Shown here in pieces: positions 57,981 through 64,000 of a stretch of 64,000 nucleotides of DNA. Origin of the DNA: Nymphaea colorata. Lineage: Eukaryota > Streptophyta > Magnoliopsida > Nymphaeales > Nymphaeaceae. A program made the translations under genes and the position numbers. A model generated the notes under the pieces. The model was not told the origin of the DNA, made no database searches, and worked only from the letters and a program-made list of their open reading frames with translations. The stretch's first letter is position 1, and each line of letters opens with the position of its first letter. The stretch covers positions 20,847,289 to 20,911,288 of the forward strand of contig NC_045146.1 of the NCBI RefSeq assembly GCF_008831285.2. The letters run 5' to 3'.

Positions 57981-58859
57981 TGCAGCCAGGCCTGTGTATA
58001 TAAACCAGCTTTGGTCGTTGCCACTTTCTAAACCTGTCACCTACATATCTTGTCCCACTAAAAAGTATGGAATCACACAGTTTATACCCGGTGAACCCGC
58101 ATTTTAAAATGTCCCATTTTTTATAGGAATAGGATGCAGCTAAACATTTCTTCGTTAAAATATGCAATAAGTTTTCAAAACGAGAGGTCCCTAAAGGTGC
58201 AATCTAGATTTATGTGTAAGGCCGTTATATAAGCTTGATCTTTTCTTGAAACCTTATTTAGGAATTATCAGCTGCTTCAGCTTGAGAAAATATCGGGTAT
58301 ACTGTAAATGCGATTCTGAAACCCAAATAGACACAACGTTATTTTGTGTATAGCCTGTTTGAATGGCTCAAATCAGAGCATGTTATGAACCTTGATTTAG
58401 AAAGGTCTATTTTGATGCTGAAACCAGGTTCCCGACTCCGGCCAGATTCCCTGTGGAACATCTTCCATGTTATACACCAATTAAGACCAAGAAGGACGAA
58501 ATTTACATGTGGTCTGCATTAAGGCACAGGGTCATATGTTACACCTGTGCCCATTACTCCAATTATCTCATCTTCATCATAGTTGGCATCGGACAGAAGA
58601 GTGTTTGGAGTCCCAGGTGTGAGGCCCAGTAAATCCCAGCTTCTTGTCGTGTCAAGTTCGTACATTCGGCTTGGCATGACGTGAACCACCACGGGAAATC
58701 CTGCATGAATGGAGGGTGTGTATATATATATATATATAAATATATTACACTGATTTCGTGGTAGGTCGTCCCTGTCATAATCCGTTATGAAACTTCAAGG
58801 TGTTAATGGATCCGATCGACCTTTTGATATAAGTGAATGACCTTCGAACCATGATGCAC

Positions 58860-59725
58860 CGACCCTTGCATCGTGCATTGTGCAGCATGTAACCATTGTT
58901 GTTATCAAGTGTGGATCAGCTTCTACACTCCAACAATCGATCTACACGACTCGTCGAAGACTTTCGCCTTTACTGAGCCGTCCGTTGAATCATTGGCCAC
59001 TTAAGAGACAGGATGCATGCTGATTTACACGCTAAATTTACGCTAGAGAGCAATATTGAGATATCGACGTTTTTTGCGAATAACTTGGAAGGGGGTAAAG
59101 GGGCCAGGCTATTCACTCCTCTTTCGAAAACCAAGTTTTGCAGGTCTTGGCACGTCATTTGATGCAACCTAAACCTGGTTTTGGATGCAGAACCGGGTTT
59201 TGTTTCTAAAACTAGTTTTGGACTGTCGATTTCATCAGCCAGTTGGGAAAATCTGATTCGACACCCAAACCTAGTTTCGGATGTCACCCAAACACACCTT
59301 CCACTAGTTAAGTTGGTATGATGTGAATTGTTTGTTTCATACAAAAATATGCCATTTTATTTTTGTGACATTTAATAGCTTCTTATATTTTCATACATTT
59401 TCCATTCATTTGTAAAATTAGATTTATGGAAAATAACTTGAAACGCTGAGATGCACGCTTTCAAGATGACTTTGGCCTACACATGAAATCACCAAGAAGC
59501 CTCACTGTTCCAAGAGTATATCGTTGCCAATACGAGCTCGATACCCTGACATTCTCATCCAAATATACATTAAAACCGCCACAAGACAAAAAGGCAAAAG
59601 CTAGAAAAGAATGAAGAAAATGTCACGGTATTATGATACAAAATCATGGAGGTATACTTCAATCGACACCGCTTATGGCTTCTTTTGAACATGCACTGCA
59701 GAGAGGAGCTTAATGTGGGGAGATG
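58860..59725. other. Interval between subtilase relic and galactosyltransferase
   Basis: No gene supported. 59,105-59,300 has repeated 'aaacctggttttgga' and 'aaactagttttgga' motifs on both sides of a short centre and may be a small non-autonomous repeat, but no terminal repeats or target duplication could be fixed. Confidence 0.4.
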
Positions 59726-59730
59726 AGAAT

Positions 59731-60004
59731 TCAGAAGATGGCATTCCAAACAGCACCTTCGCCCTCGCCACAGCGCTCATGCACTTCTTGCATCCTCTCA
59801 ACAGACTTGCAAATGCCACTGCAGCTCCAATCAAATGATGCAGCACAAGGATTTCCAGCTTGAGTCTTCCACTCACAATCTACATTGTTGCCCCAAGAAT
59901 TGTGGTCACTCCTTTGTATACTAAGTTTGTGCAAGGCATCGATGTTCACCCATGTATTTATATGTGTCTAATATGTGTGTGTACGTGTGTATGTGTGTCT
60001 GTGA

Positions 60005-60050
<46 letters not shown>

Positions 60051-63000
60051 GCAGGAGTAGTATATCTTGCTTTAGCACAGTGTAGACGGTTCTAAGTCAG
60101 ATAAGGGCAACAAATTAAACAAATGCTTGCTTGAGAAAGAAGAAAACGGCCAAACAAGTAGGCCTTCCACGCACGGATATCATAAGCAAATTTTTCGTTT
60201 GCATGGGTTCATGGAAGAGATGCTGCATGGATGTTGTACCTAATAAACATGGTTTTGCTAGGCTACCCTAAACTTGGCGAAGCTCAAGTGGCTCAAGGCA
60301 ATGGTCAGATATACACCATGGGGATGCATGTGTCTTGGCTCAAATATGAACCTTAAAGGGATCAATAAAATTTGGAAGATCCATGAGAGCTGGATCAGAG
60401 TTAAAGCACGAGGAGGTGTAAGTCATAGATTCTCCTCCCATAGATTGTCACACTCCAGCTGGAAGCAGTTTAGGAAGATTCAAGTTGCAGATGATTGATA
60501 TGAAGCCGACCAACTAGATGCTTAATATAACCAAACGATAGCTGGAGAAATGTACATTTTAAGGCAATAATTTATGAATCTTATGGAACCTAAAATTGAG
60601 TTACGGATGGAAAATCAATAAGCAGAGGGAAGCTATTCCATGGAAATGAATGGCATAACATGGGTACGAGGCACAAGTAACCAGTCAACCAGTAGCTTAT
60701 TATGCATAATAACCTTTCAAGTTTTCTGGTATTTATTCGCTTATTTTAGCTATTAGGTAAGGCAAGCACAAATTTCAAAAAGAGAGAGAGACAACATCCT
60801 AAGATAAAACAAGGTAATGTCATAATAATCATTCACAAGAACATACCTATAAAGGAAGGGGGACTACAGATAGAACAACCAAGCAACTTTAAATGTTTAC
60901 AGCTGTATTTTGAAACTATAGGGGCTTTATAAATAAAGCCCGGTAAGTTGAGCTAAGAACTTGAAAAAGCTAATGTTAGCTGATGGCATGATGAAACATT
61001 TGCAAGAAGAATAGCATCAAAAGGGCGCTTCAATGAGGCAGCAAACAAGCCTTATTAATGTTTTCTATAACAATATCATCTCATATAGGCACAATAACAT
61101 ATGGTTTGGCAGAAACTGACATATTTGGAGTTGCATAATAGGAGTTTGCTGAGTGACTACAATAAGATGGAACAGCAAGGGATACATAAGTGCAATATAT
61201 TATGCTATGTCACATGAATGCTGCAAATAGGCATCCAAATAGGCCGTATCCCGACTCAAGTGCACACCAGGTATGGGTGCCACTGGATGTTTGAGTGTAA
61301 TAATTGATGATAATCATATTTATGCTCTAATTCAAATGGATTTATGGTAATCAAATTTACTCTCCGACTCAAACGTATTTTTTTCTTTTGTATTTGTATA
61401 CGTAAGCATCATACACATAGACACACATGAAGTTGCTGCAAAATCACCCAAGCTTTTCTGGAAAATGGTGCATTCACACCAGCAACTTGCACCTGCCTGA
61501 GTGCACTCATGCGAGGTGGGCATCACATGATAACCAGAATTTTTTGCAGGAAAATGCTGTTCTCCATAAAGTAAGAGAAATAAAGCTAATGTTACCACCG
61601 TCGAGAGGAAAACAAACACATAATCAATAAGTTAAATTAAAGAACTGCAGCTTTTAAAAGAAAAGACCTGGTGGTGTTCCACAGCAGAGGTTCCGGTCAT
61701 CGATATGCTCCACGTCTAGACCAATAAACCAAGAACCAAGAGAGACATCTTCATTTGCGTATTTATGCAGAATAGGCCTGCAAAATGTGTACATAGTATT
61801 ATTGACACACTTGTAAAGTCAAGCAAAAATGTGTGTCAAAGGGAGTCACCTGTTTATGGAAATGTAGGTTGCCAAATCTTTAGAGATTGCATATAACTGC
61901 CCAGTTGCATGTCTGAAGTATTTGTTTCCCTCTTCACCAAATTTCCAGTATTCTGGTTCATGATACTTAGCCCCCCTAATGTAAGTAGCAACTTCAGTTA
62001 TAATCCAAAAAATAAGGCCAAATGCATTCCACTACCAAGACAAGTTATTATCTAATAAGAATAAATAACATCTTACTTTTGTGCTAAAACAGGTCCAGAC
62101 TTCATACACCCAATATAAACACGAGGTTTTGCACGATGACGCATCAGGGTAGAGGCTATCATGCCTGCAACCTCCAAAAGAAGATCTTTGGTCTACTGCT
62201 CACAAATGAAGTAAAAGTATAATTGAAAAGCAAAACCAACCTAGATTTGCATGCACATCATCGTCAACTTTGATGAAGAAATCAGCATCCCACTTCGCCA
62301 CTGCAGTTGAGAAGTATATTTGAGTCTTGGAAGATAACTCATGGTAACCTTCTACATGATTCTGCAAAAGATAATGATGCTTGAATAAATAGCTCTGAGC
62401 TTCATTAGTTTAATGAAGATCAGCATATATGGTGATTGCACATGCTTAATATGAACAGAGAAATTGTAGATACCAATCGCAAGAAGTCTTGGTGTTGTGC
62501 CTCCTCTGCATCAATAGCACGATCCAGAACACCCCCAGAAGTTGCACTAGAGAACCAACGTTTGCCATCAATAGTTGAAAGACAGAACCGCAAGCAAATT
62601 CACAGATCAGTTGTATCTTAAGTGTAGAATAAAGTATTTCAGGTTGTTTCATACACCAGCACTTAAAAGAAGAAGTAGTTTACTATAACTGTACCTGTGG
62701 CCAATAACAAACCGTATGATAACTCCTTTTTCCTTTTCTAATTGTTTAAGTTTTGATCCTAAACAAATTCATGGCAACAAGAAACAAAATCACAACTATT
62801 AGCCTTCAACAAAGAAGACCTGAAGATTCAGAACAACTAGCCTTCCAAAATAGTCAATGAATTATAGACAAAGTAAATAGCATAACATGAACCTTGTGGC
62901 ATCCATGTGTCTCTGATAGAGTCCCGGCGCTTCCGACTACTGAATGCAGTGATGATGCCCATAACAAAGAAAACTTTTGGACGTTCTCTTGGAATTTCAG

Positions 63001-63565
63001 CTCCTTGGTTTGTAACTGCAGGAGGACCATTTAGGTTGGTTGCCTGTGCTGCCCTAGTTGCAGCCAGTTGCATCTCCAAACTGGAGATTGTCTTATCCAA
63101 AGTCCTGAAAATAACATAATATACATGTGCATGGCTTAGCTAAACGTTTAAAAATTAGCACCATGAAAATAAAACTTTTGAGTTAAAATCTCACAGAGCA
63201 TGGGACAATTCTGGAAAATTAAGCATACACAAAGAATAAAATAGTTATGTTTCTCATAAATTAGAAATGAATTCGTATGTCTAAGCAGCACAGGCAATTA
63301 CATGATTACATCATGTGTCCTTGAGACCTGACTAAGGATGTTTGCAGCATGAATAGAAGTCTCGCTCTGAAACATTAGATAACCAATGATGCCATGTCAG
63401 GTAACCAAAAACTTCATGTCCAAATTGTACATGATAAAGAACAACATTGAAAAGCAGACTACATTCTTGGTGTCACAGTCGGCAGCAACATTGATGCTCG
63501 CTTCATGATAATCCTTGAGAGACTCAGCTTTCTCATTTACTTTAACTGGATCAGAACTCCCAATC
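59731..63565 (-). CDS. B3GALT: Beta-1,3-galactosyltransferase (GT31, DUF4094 type), 5' end beyond window
   Basis: Ten exons are visible on the minus strand: 63565-63463, 63366-63302, 63104-62893, 62758-62695, 62546-62474, 62361-62241, 62164-62077, 61975-61850, 61777-61668 and 59879-59731. All have GT-AG borders and the phases join without a break. The product segment runs from [14 protein letters not shown] through the DUF4094-like coiled part ([17 protein letters not shown]), the fold start [20 protein letters not shown], the metal-binding [43 protein letters not shown] and [18 protein letters not shown], to the Cys-rich end [18 protein letters not shown] and a TGA. Such enzymes are Golgi type II membrane proteins adding galactose in beta-1,3 linkage to glycans or arabinogalactan proteins. 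The membrane anchor exon lies upstream of 63,565, partly outside the window. The last intron is 1,788 bases, far longer than the others. Confidence 0.93.
60008..60049. repeat. (AT)n microsatellite in the last galactosyltransferase intron
   Basis: Perfect run of about 21 AT units, about 130 bases upstream of the last exon in transcript direction. Confidence 0.94.
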
Positions 63566-63569
63566 CTAC

Positions 63570-64000
63570 ATGGCACAGTGAACTATGTCAACATAACTCT
63601 ATGCCCGCATTGTCAAATCATAGGGTGAGAAATAAACGTAAATATAGATCCTTAAAACATTAGATGAAAGTAAATGCAACAGAAAAGATTGCATAATATT
63701 TTATTATCTCTATCGCAGTATTTTTATCAAATGGATACAGCTGCACATATAGACAGCCATTTTTGTGATGTTTCCAAAGACCTCTAACTTAACTTAGATG
63801 GTCGAGCAGCAGATAAAGCTCATATTTAAGGAAGAACATGGGCATTCTCCCCCTCACCCTAAAGTATTTACGAAACTCGCAGATTGTTTACCATCTCTGT
63901 TCACAATATCCCTAAATCAAGTGCTGCACGTGATATCCATGTCAACATACCAAGGAGGCGATGAGGCAACGTCTTGACTCTCAGGTTAGAGATGGTTGAA
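63570..64000. other. Window edge, probably intron of the galactosyltransferase
   Basis: An open minus-strand stretch at 64,000-63,951 ending at a possible donor (ccttg|gtatgt) could be another exon, but the residues do not clearly match the family, so I leave it unassigned. Confidence 0.35.

Noticed and set aside
59105-59300. Possible MITE with inverted aaacctggtttt motifs
   Set aside because: Terminal inverted repeats and a target-site duplication could not be defined by eye.

Overview
The window is nuclear DNA of a land plant, most likely a flowering plant. Genes are split by GT-AG introns and separated by AT-rich spacers. Recognisable products include a plastid pyruvate dehydrogenase E1-alpha, a decayed PsbO copy, an SBT-type subtilase relic, a plant beta-1,3-galactosyltransferase and an intronless SmB gene. 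Many (GA)n and (TA)n microsatellites are present. I cannot name the species. I found no transposase, reverse transcriptase, rRNA, tRNA or CRISPR array.

Layout. 0.6-1.3 kb: PsbO pseudogene (-). 5.5-6.2 kb: an intact two-exon gene (-) for a small protein ending in an FDGLRFIETL motif, with a TATA box and a G-box. 8.7-9.1 kb: a proline-rich, probably GPI-anchored wall protein (-). 10.5-31.3 kb: an expanded array of small genes that share a C-terminal motif, APEFDG(L/V)NCFETLV.H. Intact members with two exons lie at 10,758, 26,644 and 29,465 (+). Broken or rearranged members lie at 12.5, 18.3, 20.3, 23.4-23.8 and 24.0 kb. The array grew by at least two duplications: a ~4 kb unit at 10.6-14.5 and 18.0-21.9 kb with a shortened third copy at 23.4-25.0 kb, and a second unit at 25.2-28.97 and 28.98-31.35 kb. 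In the first unit each intron-containing + strand gene is followed 1.2-1.6 kb downstream by an intronless copy in the opposite orientation.

32.2-42.8 kb: a tandem duplication of the plastid PDH E1-alpha gene (-), both copies open over 430 codons. A 593-bp stretch of exon 2 is identical in the two copies while its flanks differ by 7-15 percent, which points to recent gene conversion. 44.4-45.3 kb: SmB core spliceosomal protein (+), with telo-box motifs and a GA tract in the leader. 49.1-50.0 kb: a single-exon gene (+) for a 279-aa basic protein of unknown function. 53.2-58.7 kb: a subtilase pseudogene (-) with several frameshifts and its catalytic Asp changed to Gly. 59.7-63.6 kb and beyond the window end: a beta-1,3-galactosyltransferase (-) with ten visible exons in a continuous frame.

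The neighbours do not form one pathway. The most coherent and least explained element is the small-protein family, with four intact genes and at least five decayed relatives in about 25 kb.
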